A stretch of 64,000 bases of DNA from an uncultured Colwellia sp. (GTDB lineage Bacteria > Pseudomonadota > Gammaproteobacteria > Enterobacterales > Alteromonadaceae): contig CAJXQI010000003.1 of assembly GCA_913058395.1 (NCBI GenBank), positions 228,245-292,244 of the forward strand. Reading direction: 5' to 3'. Position 1 is the first letter of the stretch; each line of letters begins with the position of its first letter. Below are positions 45,052 through 54,186 of this stretch, in pieces. The position numbers were made by a program, and so were the translations under genes. A model generated the notes under the pieces. It was not told where the DNA came from. It did no database searches and worked only from the letters and a program-made list of their open reading frames with translations.

Positions 45052-46500
45052 ATGTCGACATATTCAAAAGGTGATACCAATTTTACTGGGCAAGTGAAAG
45101 CATTGCTTAACAAAATTTATGGCAGTAGCCCGTTAAAAGACTCAGTATTAGAGCGAGCAATTGCTTATTATGATTTGCGGGACTTTACCCAGCTTAAATT
45201 GGACGACTTAGCGCGTAATATTGCAACACAGAAAGCTAAATCTGATGATAAATCAGCAGTTAGAATAGCTAAACTTGAACGTGATCAAAAAGAGTATTAT
45301 CGAGAACTTGCTTTTGAGCGCCATGAAAGATTTCAACATTTACATGCAATATGCTTAGAGATTTTAGAGTTATCTGAAGCCGAAAGCTTTGATGAGACCA
45401 ACCGTAAATCTGCCAAACTCCTTGGCACTATACAGCTAATTTCACCTACCGAAGGTCAAAAAGTTGCGTTAACAAATGAAGTGAATAAGCCTTTATACAA
45501 AGGTATTTTGACGTTACGATTACTTGACCAATTATGCTTAAAAAAATTATTACCTAATAGTTATATCGATCAGATATTACAGCAAGCAGATTCATTGAAA
45601 TACGAAAACCTTGCCACAGAAAATAATGACGTTTATCAACGTTTTGTTGAGCGTGTGAAAATACCATTATTAATGGCGGCAATTCTGCAAGATATTGGCA
45701 CTTACCACCCTGACGCGCAAAACATAATTTTGGGTGGAAATGGCGAAAATGATCATTTTCGCACTCTGAAAGTAGAAGAGCGTAAGGCATTATTGCAAAT
45801 CAATTATCGTGAAACTGTGAAGTATTTAATTGAGGGTATTGGCGCCCCCATGTATTTAGGTAACTCAAAGGCTGAAAGAGATAACTTTAATCAGGTTGAA
45901 GCGAATAAATTACTTTTTATTAAACACTTATTAAAAAGTAGCGTACAACCAAAACAGGGCTTAGGCAATTTACTAAAAGTGCCGCAAATATATGCTTCCA
46001 TCGTACTTTCAACCAAAGAAAGCTATAACTACAAGTTGTTACCTAAGGTATATCAGGCACTATATCAAAATGCGGAACGGGGCATTTGTCGAAAAGATGT
46101 TGTTGATCTGCTTTATAAGATTACAGGCGCTTTTCCGCAAGGTTATGGTATTACGTTTATTCCAAGTGATATTGACGGTAATGTACGTTATGAATATGGT
46201 GTCGTTACACAGCTTTACCCCGAAAATCCAACAGAGCCAGTTTGTCGCTCTGCCACGAGGAACTTAGCCTTTATTGGTCATGGGCATGATGTTACGGTCA
46301 TAAAAAACAGTAATTTGTATTATGTTGAAACCGCGAAAAAATTCTCTCGAATAAGTAAAGAAAGACTGAATGAAATTCTTGAGTTATTATCGTCAAACTA
46401 TCAAGAAAGACAAAGTTTAGATTTACTGCCTAGGTGCTGGCAGCCTACGGAATATTTTTCGACAAAAAACCATCAGAAACTGTGGAATCGATCGCAGTAG
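45052..46500 (+). CDS. Degenerate HD-GYP-like protein
   Basis: A 482-residue soluble protein. Residues 1-130 are helical with a charged coiled stretch. From about 195 it follows the order of an HD-GYP domain: LLMAAILQDIGTYHPDA stands where LLHDIGK is expected, so the metal-binding His is Gln. Then come KVPQIYASIVLSTKESYNYK and ALYQNAERGICRKDVVDLLY. FPQGYGITFIPSD and YGVVTQLYPENPTEPVC match the FPxGTxVxL and late VVxxNP parts. A phosphodiesterase role is unlikely. I do not recognise a characterised member. Monocistronic, converging with argE. Confidence 0.7.
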   Translation: MSTYSKGDTNFTGQVKALLNKIYGSSPLKDSVLERAIAYYDLRDFTQLKLDDLARNIATQKAKSDDKSAVRIAKLERDQKEYYRELAFERHERFQHLHAICLEILELSEAESFDETNRKSAKLLGTIQLISPTEGQKVALTNEVNKPLYKGILTLRLLDQLCLKKLLPNSYIDQILQQADSLKYENLATENNDVYQRFVERVKIPLLMAAILQDIGTYHPDAQNIILGGNGENDHFRTLKVEERKALLQINYRETVKYLIEGIGAPMYLGNSKAERDNFNQVEANKLLFIKHLLKSSVQPKQGLGNLLKVPQIYASIVLSTKESYNYKLLPKVYQALYQNAERGICRKDVVDLLYKITGAFPQGYGITFIPSDIDGNVRYEYGVVTQLYPENPTEPVCRSATRNLAFIGHGHDVTVIKNSNLYYVETAKKFSRISKERLNEILELLSSNYQERQSLDLLPRCWQPTEYFSTKNHQKLWNRSQ

Positions 46501-46553
46501 TATTCATTATTGCCTAGTTATATCCAACCTCCAGCAATAATGAATACAGTCAG

Positions 46554-47714
46554 TTAAAAACAATAATGTTGAATAAGCCCAATGAGTAGTTGCTCAGTTT
46601 TTGCTATTTCACTATGCGCTAAATACTCGTTGGGTTGGTGTGCTTGATCGATGGAGCCAGGTCCCATTACTATGGTTTGACAGCCTAGTTGTTGCACAAA
46701 CGGCGCTTCAGTTGCGTAGTTCACTGCGCAGCATTGATGACCGGAAAATTTCTCAGCAGTAATCACTAATTCACTATCGCAATTTTGCTGAAAACTCGGT
46801 GAGCTTGGATCAAGCTCTGCAATGCTCAACCTACCCGGATATTTTTCAGCAATTGGCGCTAATATTTCTGCTAGCCAAGCGACTAGCTCGTCATCTTTCA
46901 TTCCTGGTAATGAGCGCATATCAAGGTCTAACTCACAATGGCCACAAATTCTATTGGCATTGTCGCCACCATGAATAGCGCCTAAGTTTAGCGTAGGTGT
47001 TTGTACATCAAAAGCGTCGTTGTTATAGCTTTGTGCTAACAGTTCTTTTAGCTTAAACAATTGGCTGATCACCTGATGCATGACTTCGATTGCGTTGACA
47101 CCATTGGCTGGCTTACTGGAATGGCCAGCTTGTCCTTTAATGGTAATTTTATGTGACATATGACCCTTATGCATAACAACAGGGACTAAGTTAGTTGGCT
47201 CACCAATAATGGCAACCTCAGGTTTTATTAATTCACTGTTGGCAAAAAACCGTGCGCCAGCCATGGTTGTTTCTTCATCGGCGGTCGCTAAAACATACAG
47301 CGGCTTTTTAAGCGAGGATAAATCAATTTGCTGACAAGCTTGTAGAATGAAGGCGAAGAACCCTTTCATATCGCAACTACCTAAGCCAAATAACTTGTTG
47401 TCTTTATCGGTAACTTTCATTGGATCAGATAACCAACGATTTTCATCAAAAGGTACAGTATCACTATGGCCAGCTAGTAGCAGTCCGCCATCGCCGGAGC
47501 CTAATTTTGCTAATAAATTGTATTTACCTGTGGTGTTTGGCACCACTTGAATAGTGATGTCGAAGCCTAAGGTTTCAAACCATGCCGCTAAAAGATTAAT
47601 CACGCTCTGGTTACTCTGATCCCAACTTGCTTGTGATGAACTGATACTAGGCAGGGCAATTAACTGACTAAACGCCTGAGAGAAATTGGGTAAACTTTTG
47701 TTGAGTTTTTGCAT
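46554..47714 (-). CDS. argE: Acetylornithine deacetylase
   Basis: A 386-residue M20A zinc hydrolase that releases ornithine from N-acetylornithine. Metal ligands lie in LLAGHSDTVPFDE, GSCDMKGFFAF, TADEETTMAGAR and EPTNLVPV. The length matches E. coli ArgE (383). It is divergent from argCBFGH, as in enterobacteria, and its presence shows the linear acetyl-removal route rather than ArgJ recycling. Confidence 0.94.
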   Translation of the reverse strand: MQKLNKSLPNFSQAFSQLIALPSISSSQASWDQSNQSVINLLAAWFETLGFDITIQVVPNTTGKYNLLAKLGSGDGGLLLAGHSDTVPFDENRWLSDPMKVTDKDNKLFGLGSCDMKGFFAFILQACQQIDLSSLKKPLYVLATADEETTMAGARFFANSELIKPEVAIIGEPTNLVPVVMHKGHMSHKITIKGQAGHSSKPANGVNAIEVMHQVISQLFKLKELLAQSYNNDAFDVQTPTLNLGAIHGGDNANRICGHCELDLDMRSLPGMKDDELVAWLAEILAPIAEKYPGRLSIAELDPSSPSFQQNCDSELVITAEKFSGHQCCAVNYATEAPFVQQLGCQTIVMGPGSIDQAHQPNEYLAHSEIAKTEQLLIGLIQHYCF

Positions 47715-47746
47715 TGAAATAAGAACCTAAAAATAATTATGGGTAT

Positions 47747-47767
47747 TTATGCTAAATAGTTGCATAA
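47747..47767. promoter_or_regulatory. Inverted repeat in the argE upstream region
   Basis: TTATGC and GCATAA are separated by 9 bases, about 35-50 bp before argE. It may be part of an ArgR-type operator, but it is a weak match to the E. coli ARG box. Confidence 0.3.
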
Positions 47768-47950
47768 GTAGCTATATGATGATACTTTAGCCACACAATG
47801 TAAATAGCCTAATTAAAGCACACTATGAAAAAGTTTGTAATGTACTCAACTAGCCGACGAAGATAGTATTAATAATAGGCCTTGTAAGGTTTTATTTTAA
47901 CGATATGTAACAATAATTGCTGTTTATATCCTTAAAATAAATAGAAAAAG

Positions 47951-47998
47951 TTGAATAGAATTGCAAATTTACCGTATTAATAATTACGTTAAACGTAA
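47951..47998 (+). promoter_or_regulatory. Candidate argC promoter with operator palindromes
   Basis: TTGAAT at 47951 and TATTAA at 47975 form a possible sigma-70 promoter with an 18-base spacer. TTGAATAGAATTGCAA (47951-47966) partly fits an ARG box. TTACGTT-A-AACGTAA (47984-47998) is a perfect 15-base palindrome near the expected transcription start. Together they are a plausible ArgR-controlled promoter. The 329-bp argE-argC gap holds no other feature I can support. Confidence 0.4.
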
Positions 47999-48043
47999 AT
48001 TCTAATCGTCATCAACGTATTAGTTATAAAGTATGGTAAGTAA

Positions 48044-49084
48044 ATGAACGTCGTAGTTATAGGTGCAAGTGGTTATGTCGGAGCTGAGTTAATTGGCTTA
48101 TTGACGCAACATGATAAAATTTTTCTGCAACATTTGTTGGTATCAGAAAATAGTGATTCTAGTGGTAAAACTTTTGCGGAATTACATGCTCGCTGGCAGG
48201 GGATATGTGAAGTACCCCTGCATTCTTTTTCCCAACAATGGTTTGACCAACATATCAATATCGACAACCACGGTGTTGATGCGGTATTTTTTGCGACACC
48301 TCATGAATATAGTGCTCAATGGGCACAAGCATTTATCGATGCCAATATTAAGGTGTTTGATCTCTCAGGTGGCTTTCGTTTAAAAGACGCAAAGCAATAC
48401 CCAATTCACTACGGTTTTGAACATCAATCATTAACGGCACTACAACAAGCACAATATGGCTTGGCAGAATGGCAAGCAGAAGAAATTGCTAATAGTGACT
48501 TAATTGCGGTTCCAGGCTGTTATCCAACCGCGAGTTTATTAGCGCTAAAACCGATAACCAGTAATCACCTGCAACTAGAAAATTCATTAATTGTCGTTAA
48601 TGGCGTTAGTGGTGTTAGTGGTGCGGGTAGAAAAGCTGCGCTAGCGACTAGCTTTTATGAAGTCAGCTTAACTCCCTACAATATTCTTCAGCATAGACAT
48701 CAACCTGAAATTAGTCAGGAAGCCAATGCTGATGTTATCTTTAATCCCCATTTAGCACCTTATAAACGTGGCTTGCTAGTTACGATTACCTTGCAATTAA
48801 AAGCAGATGTTAGCGCGGAGCAAATTGATAATGCATTTACCCAAGCATATCAAAATAAACCCTTAGTAAGATTGGTCAGTGCTTGGCCAAAAATTGACAA
48901 CGTAGCTTACACCTCGTTTGCCGACATTCATTGGCAAGTTGATGAAGAAAAACACGTGGTTGTGGTGAGTTGTGCCATTGATAATTTATTAAAAGGTGCG
49001 GCTTCACAAGCGGTGCAGTGTGCCAACATCAGTTTAGGCTTACCGAGTGAATATAGTTTGCTCGCTCAAGGTGGTAGCTTATGA
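48044..49084 (+). CDS. argC: N-acetyl-gamma-glutamyl-phosphate reductase
   Basis: A 346-residue NADPH-dependent reductase. It has the nucleotide-binding start VVVIGASGYVGAELIGLL, the catalytic cysteine in VPGCYPTASLLAL and the GVSGVSGAGRKA loop. First gene of the argCBFGH run; it shares ATGA with argB. Confidence 0.95.
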   Translation: MNVVVIGASGYVGAELIGLLTQHDKIFLQHLLVSENSDSSGKTFAELHARWQGICEVPLHSFSQQWFDQHINIDNHGVDAVFFATPHEYSAQWAQAFIDANIKVFDLSGGFRLKDAKQYPIHYGFEHQSLTALQQAQYGLAEWQAEEIANSDLIAVPGCYPTASLLALKPITSNHLQLENSLIVVNGVSGVSGAGRKAALATSFYEVSLTPYNILQHRHQPEISQEANADVIFNPHLAPYKRGLLVTITLQLKADVSAEQIDNAFTQAYQNKPLVRLVSAWPKIDNVAYTSFADIHWQVDEEKHVVVVSCAIDNLLKGAASQAVQCANISLGLPSEYSLLAQGGSL

Positions 49085-49872
49085 AAAAGCCAATGGTAAT
49101 AAAAATTGGTGGTGCTATTTTAGATGGTTACAACCAAGGTAAAGTGGTGGCATTAAATGCTTTGCTAACAGTAATTTCTAACTTAAAAAATCAACCCGTC
49201 GTGCTCGTACATGGTGGTGGTTGTGTGGTTGATGAAATGCTGGCACAAGCGGGCTTTAGCACTGAGAAAAAACAAGGTTTACGTATTACGCCTAAAGCAC
49301 AAATGCCGATTATTAGTGGTGCACTTGCTGGCAGCGTTAATAAAGCGATTGTAGCGAGTGCTGCAAGCTTAAATCTATCGGCTGTGGGCTTATCACTCAC
49401 CGATGGTGAGATGGTCAAATGCCAGTTAAGTCCATTGCAATTAGGGCAAGTTGGTGAGCCTAAACCTTATAACAGCGCTTTGCTAGATACCTTATTGAAA
49501 GCCAACTTCTTACCTATTGTTTCCTCTATCGGCGCCTTAAGTAATGGTGAGTTAGTCAATGTGAATGCTGACGATGCTGCTGTTGCTATTTGCCAATTAC
49601 TGAATGCTGAATTACTACTGCTAACGGATGTTAACGGTGTTAAAGATGCGAATGGTGAATACTTAGCCACGTTGAATAACAAACAAGCGGAAGAATTGAT
49701 CCAAGCAGGTGTGATTGCTGGTGGTATGACAGCAAAAGTAAATGCGGCTTTACACGCTGCGAATAAGTTACGACGAAGTATCACGGTTGCCAGTTGGCAA
49801 TCGCCAGAGCAAATCGTTGATTTGCTAAACGGTGGCAATATTGGCACCCGCATACAGCCTAACGGCTGTTAA
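49081..49872 (+). CDS. argB: Acetylglutamate kinase
   Basis: A 263-residue amino-acid kinase. It starts KPMVIKIGGAILDG, with the substrate loop VLVHGGGCVVDEML and the ATP part LLLLTDVNGVKD, then GGMTAKVNAALHAA. The short form without an N-terminal helix suggests the arginine-insensitive dimer, as in E. coli (258). Its ATG overlaps argC by four bases. Confidence 0.95.
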   Translation: MKKPMVIKIGGAILDGYNQGKVVALNALLTVISNLKNQPVVLVHGGGCVVDEMLAQAGFSTEKKQGLRITPKAQMPIISGALAGSVNKAIVASAASLNLSAVGLSLTDGEMVKCQLSPLQLGQVGEPKPYNSALLDTLLKANFLPIVSSIGALSNGELVNVNADDAAVAICQLLNAELLLLTDVNGVKDANGEYLATLNNKQAEELIQAGVIAGGMTAKVNAALHAANKLRRSITVASWQSPEQIVDLLNGGNIGTRIQPNGC

Positions 49873-49910
49873 ATATTACTTTGTAAACTAAATTTCGCAC
49901 AGGAAAAACC

Positions 49911-50843
49911 ATGAACTCATTAAATAACTTACAGCACTTTCTCGCTGATGATCAGTTAAACAAGCAACAAATATTAGTCCTAATTACCTTAGCAATCGAG
50001 ATTAAGAAGCAGCCTGAAAAATACAGTCAAGCCTTGGCTGGAAAATCAGTGGCGATGATTTTCGAAAAACCTTCATTAAGAACGCATGTTAGTTTTGACA
50101 TGGGGATTAGTAAATTAGGCGGGCACGCGCTGTATTTAGGCCAGCAAAATGGCAAGTTGGGCGAACGTGAACGGGTTAGTGATTACGCAAAAAATCTTTC
50201 TTGTTACGCTGACGCCATTGTTGCGCGTGTTTTCGAAAACAGCTCGATAGAAGGTTTAGCTCAACACGCCAGTGTGCCGGTAATTAATGCCTTATGTGAT
50301 TTGTATCATCCATGTCAGGCACTAGCTGATTTTGTTACTTTAGCTGAAAACTTCTCAGATCTTTCACAAGTGAAATTGGCTTATGTTGGCGATGCTAACA
50401 ATGTCTCAAATTCATTAATGTTAATGGCAACAACGCTAGGTGTTGATTTTACCTTGGTTTGCCCACCAGCACATGGCCCAAGCGATGATATGTTAACGAA
50501 AACTCAAGTGTTAGCTAAAAACAGTGGTTCGGCATTTACCTTCACCACAGATATTAATGCTATCGGTCAGCAAGATGCTATCTATACTGATACTTGGGTA
50601 TCAATGGGTGATGAAGACCCAAGTAAAAAGGCGGCAATATTAGCAACATTTTCTGCTTACCAAGTTAATCATGAATTAATGGCAAAATCAGGCGCTAGCA
50701 TTGTTATGCACTGTCAGCCGGCTCACCTTGAAGAAGAAATTACCACTGAATTATTCGACAGCGAAATGTCAGTGGTTTTTCAATCAGCAGAAAATCGTAT
50801 GTGGGCGCAGAATGCTGTTTTAGTGACGCTTTTAGGCGACTAG
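49911..50843 (+). CDS. argF: Ornithine carbamoyltransferase
   Basis: A 310-residue transferase making citrulline. The carbamoyl-phosphate loop is FEKPSLRTHVSFDMG, in place of the E. coli STRTR form; the last Arg is His. DLYHPCQALADF is the conserved ornithine-side motif, and VMHCQPAHLEEEI holds the active-site Cys. This fits the KPSLRT subfamily found in Shewanella and relatives. Acetylornithine as substrate cannot be excluded from sequence, but argE argues for ornithine. Confidence 0.9.
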   Translation: MNSLNNLQHFLADDQLNKQQILVLITLAIEIKKQPEKYSQALAGKSVAMIFEKPSLRTHVSFDMGISKLGGHALYLGQQNGKLGERERVSDYAKNLSCYADAIVARVFENSSIEGLAQHASVPVINALCDLYHPCQALADFVTLAENFSDLSQVKLAYVGDANNVSNSLMLMATTLGVDFTLVCPPAHGPSDDMLTKTQVLAKNSGSAFTFTTDINAIGQQDAIYTDTWVSMGDEDPSKKAAILATFSAYQVNHELMAKSGASIVMHCQPAHLEEEITTELFDSEMSVVFQSAENRMWAQNAVLVTLLGD

Positions 50844-50891
50844 AAAGCATTTAGTTAGGAAAATACACACATTTTAGAAACTATTATCAAT

Positions 50892-50915
50892 TTAGCGATA
50901 ACCATTTATCGTTAA
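50892..50915 (+). promoter_or_regulatory. Inverted repeat between argF and argG
   Basis: TTAGCGATAA and TTATCGTTAA pair at 9 of 10 positions around a 4-base loop, about 35 bp before the argG start. It could be an operator or a processing site in the arg transcript. Confidence 0.35.
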
Positions 50916-50947
50916 GTAAATTAAAGAATTTTGTTAAGGAATAAATC

Positions 50948-52198
50948 ATGGCTTTAGCGGCAAAGAAAAACATTAAAAAAGTAGTATTGGCATATTCAGG
51001 TGGATTAGACACTTCAGCAATCATTCCATGGTTAAAAGAAAATTATGACAATTGTGAGGTTATCGCATTTTGTGCTGATGTTGGCCAAGGTGAAGAAGAG
51101 CTAGAAGGTATTAAAGAAAAGGCCATCGCTTCAGGCGCATCAGAATGCTACGTTGCTGACCTTAAAGAAGAATACGTTAAAGACTATATTTACCCTATTT
51201 TAAAAACGGGTGCGGTTTATGAAGGCCAGTACTTACTTGGTACCTCAATGGCACGACCAATTATTGCTAAAGCGCATATTGAAATTGCGCTGAAAGTCGG
51301 TGCTGATGCTGTTTGTCATGGTTGTACTGGTAAAGGAAACGACCAAGTACGTTTTGAGTCTTGTTTTGCCGCATTAGCGCCAGAGCTAACGGTTATTGCG
51401 CCATGGCGTGAATGGGACATGGTATCTCGTGAAGATTTATTAGATTACTTGGCTGAGCGTAATGTGCCATGTTCAGCGTCATTAACCAAAATTTATAGCC
51501 GTGACGCTAACGCGTGGCATATTTCTCACGAAGGTGGTGAGCTAGAAGACCCATGGTGCGAACCTTCAAAAGAAGTGTGGACCATGACCGTTGATCCAAT
51601 GGATGCTCCTGATGTTGCTGAAAAAGTGCAGCTAAGTTTTGTTGAAGGTGAGTTAGTCGCTATTGATGGTAAAGATTTTTCTTCTGACGGTGCAGGTGCT
51701 TATGAAGCGTTAATGTACCTTAACGATAAAGCCGCTGCACATGGTGTTGGTCGTATTGATATTGTTGAAAACCGTTTAGTCGGCATGAAGTCACGTGGTT
51801 GTTATGAAACCCCTGGCGGCACAGTATTAATGGCAGCTTATAAAGGCTTAGAGACATTAATTCTTGATAAGGAATCATTAAAATATCGTGAATCAGTGGG
51901 GCTTGAGTTCTCTCATGTCATTTACGATGGCCGTTGGTTTACGCCACTTGCTAAAGCACAATTAGCATCTGCGGCATCTTTTGCTGAAAAAGTAACCGGT
52001 GATGTGGTTGTTAAGCTATACAAAGGTATGGCGCAGGTTATTCAACGTCGTTCACCAAATAGTTTGTACTCGGAAGAGTTTGCCACATTTGGTGCTGATG
52101 ATGTTTACGACCAAAAGCATGCGGAAGGCTTTATTCGTTTGTTCAGTCTTTCAAGCAGAATTACTGCGCTCTCACAGTCAGACAAGAAGGAGAATTAG
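50948..52198 (+). CDS. argG: Argininosuccinate synthase
   Basis: A 416-residue ATP-dependent ligase joining citrulline and aspartate. The pyrophosphatase-type loop is [31 protein letters not shown] and [20 protein letters not shown] are typical. It is the short type (about 400 residues) rather than the long E. coli type. Followed by argH after 2 bp. Confidence 0.95.
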   Translation: MALAAKKNIKKVVLAYSGGLDTSAIIPWLKENYDNCEVIAFCADVGQGEEELEGIKEKAIASGASECYVADLKEEYVKDYIYPILKTGAVYEGQYLLGTSMARPIIAKAHIEIALKVGADAVCHGCTGKGNDQVRFESCFAALAPELTVIAPWREWDMVSREDLLDYLAERNVPCSASLTKIYSRDANAWHISHEGGELEDPWCEPSKEVWTMTVDPMDAPDVAEKVQLSFVEGELVAIDGKDFSSDGAGAYEALMYLNDKAAAHGVGRIDIVENRLVGMKSRGCYETPGGTVLMAAYKGLETLILDKESLKYRESVGLEFSHVIYDGRWFTPLAKAQLASAASFAEKVTGDVVVKLYKGMAQVIQRRSPNSLYSEEFATFGADDVYDQKHAEGFIRLFSLSSRITALSQSDKKEN

Positions 52199-52200
52199 TC

Positions 52201-54132
52201 ATGGCTTTATGGGGCGGGCGTTTTAAAGGGCAACCAAGTTTACAGTTTAAAAAATTCAACGATTCACTACCTGTTGATTACCGCATGGCAGTGCAAGATA
52301 TTGTTGGCTCAATTGTCTGGGCGGGTGCAATACACTCGGTTGGCATCATTAATGATAATGAGCTGCTTGAATTAACGGCGGCATTAAATGAGTTAAAAGT
52401 TTCTGTTGAAGAAAACCCACAGCAAATATTAGGCTCTGATGCTGAAGATATTCACAGTTGGGTTGAAATTGCACTAATCGAAAAAACCGGTGATTTAGGT
52501 AAAAAACTTCACACAGGCCGCAGTCGTAACGACCAAGTCGCGACAGACTTAAAACTTTGGTGTAAAGAGACTGGCGGCGAATTGTTATTTGCCTTAGTGA
52601 ATTTACAGCAAGCCATGATGAATTTGGCAGAGCGTGAAAAAGATACGGTATTGCCGGGTTATACCCATTTACAACGCGCTCAACCTATTACCTTTGGTCA
52701 CTGGTGTTTAGCCTATGTTGAAATGTTTAACCGTGATATTGGTCGTTTAAAAGATGCCTTGTATCGTTTAGATGTTTCACCTTTAGGCTCAGGCGCTTTA
52801 GCGGGTACCGCTTACCCAATTGATAGAAATCATTTGGCACAGAATTTGGGCTTTAGAACCGCAACACTAAATAGTTTAGATGCGGTATCGGATAGAGATC
52901 ACGTGATTGAATTACTGGCATCGGCGAGTATTTCTATGATGCATTTATCTCGTTTTGCCGAAGATTTAATTTTTTATAATTCGGGTGAAGCAGGCTTTGT
53001 TGAAATGAGCGATTTAGTTAGCTCAGGTTCTTCATTAATGCCACAAAAGAAAAACCCTGATGCTTGTGAATTAATTCGGGGTAAAGCCGGGCGTGTTTTT
53101 GGCTCGCTTACTGGCATGCTAACCACCATGAAAGCTCTAGCTCTTGCTTACAACAAAGATATGCAAGAAGACAAAGAAGGTCTTTTTGATGCCTTAGATA
53201 CCTGGCAAGAATGTATGGAAATGGCGGTATTGGTAGCTGATGGCTTGAAGGTAAATCGTTCACGCACTTTGGCTGCTGCGCAGCAAGGGTATTCGAATGC
53301 CACGGAATTAGCCGATTATCTGGTCAGTAAAGATATTCCATTTAGGGAAGCGCATCACATTGTTGGTGAAGTCGTGCTTGCGGCTATTGATAAAGGTTTA
53401 CCGTTAGAAGATTTAACACTAACGCAATTACAAGAGTACAGCGACAAAATTGGCCAAGATGTTTATCAACATCTATCAATTGAATCGACATTGGATAAAC
53501 GAGAAGCACTTGGCGGCACATCACGTGGTCAAGTTGAGCAGGCGTTAGCGAGTATTCAGTCAGGTGAAAGTGAAATTCTGAATGAGAATGTTGTTGGTGC
53601 GCCAGGTAAACAACAAACTCAAGTGGCATTAAAACAAGTTAAACAGCGTTTAAATGCACAAAAAGCAGCGGCAATGTCGGTACGTCGAGCCAAAATGTCA
53701 GATGTTGATAGCATTTATCAGTTAACGGCTTTTTGGGCTGAAAAAGGCGAAATACTGCCTCGAACACGTGACAATATTATTCACGATATTCAAAACTTTG
53801 TTGTTGCCGAAATTGACGGCAAAGTGGTTGGCTCAGCGTCACTTTATATTTATCAAACAAGCTTGGCAGAAATTCGTTCAATTGTGATTGAAGAAAGTGC
53901 TCATAAACAAGGACAAGGTGAAGCGCTTGTGCAATATCTGCTTGAGTTCGCTCATCAAATGGAGCTTCAGCAAATTATTGTATTGACTTATATTCCGCAG
54001 TATTTTGTTAAGTTAGGCTTCAACGTTATTGAGAAAAGCTCGTTAGCAGAAAATATTATTGAAGACAGTGAACCGAGTCCAAATAAAGACCCTGCCGATG
54101 AAGTGGCAATGGAATATATTGTTCAACGCTGA
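52201..54132 (+). CDS. argH: Argininosuccinate lyase fused to a GNAT acetyltransferase, ArgH(A)
   Basis: A 643-residue fusion. Residues 1 to about 460 are argininosuccinate lyase: [11 protein letters not shown] at the start, [17 protein letters not shown], and the signature [21 protein letters not shown] split by a short loop. After a linker, residues 492-643 form a GNAT domain that starts [20 protein letters not shown], with an acetyl-CoA loop ([12 protein letters not shown]) and [16 protein letters not shown]. Such ArgH(A) fusions are known in Moritella and Vibrio, where the tail makes N-acetylglutamate. A separate full-length argA follows, so two routes to acetylglutamate may exist. Confidence 0.95.
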   Translation: MALWGGRFKGQPSLQFKKFNDSLPVDYRMAVQDIVGSIVWAGAIHSVGIINDNELLELTAALNELKVSVEENPQQILGSDAEDIHSWVEIALIEKTGDLGKKLHTGRSRNDQVATDLKLWCKETGGELLFALVNLQQAMMNLAEREKDTVLPGYTHLQRAQPITFGHWCLAYVEMFNRDIGRLKDALYRLDVSPLGSGALAGTAYPIDRNHLAQNLGFRTATLNSLDAVSDRDHVIELLASASISMMHLSRFAEDLIFYNSGEAGFVEMSDLVSSGSSLMPQKKNPDACELIRGKAGRVFGSLTGMLTTMKALALAYNKDMQEDKEGLFDALDTWQECMEMAVLVADGLKVNRSRTLAAAQQGYSNATELADYLVSKDIPFREAHHIVGEVVLAAIDKGLPLEDLTLTQLQEYSDKIGQDVYQHLSIESTLDKREALGGTSRGQVEQALASIQSGESEILNENVVGAPGKQQTQVALKQVKQRLNAQKAAAMSVRRAKMSDVDSIYQLTAFWAEKGEILPRTRDNIIHDIQNFVVAEIDGKVVGSASLYIYQTSLAEIRSIVIEESAHKQGQGEALVQYLLEFAHQMELQQIIVLTYIPQYFVKLGFNVIEKSSLAENIIEDSEPSPNKDPADEVAMEYIVQR

Positions 54133-54186
54133 GCGTATTCAGTTCAACATGAAAATGATTTATAGAGTAAGTAGTAGTTAGATAAT

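Noticed and set aside
49467..49853. A 128-codon minus-strand frame inside argB
   Set aside because: Antisense to a strongly conserved enzyme, with no ribosome site and no family resemblance.
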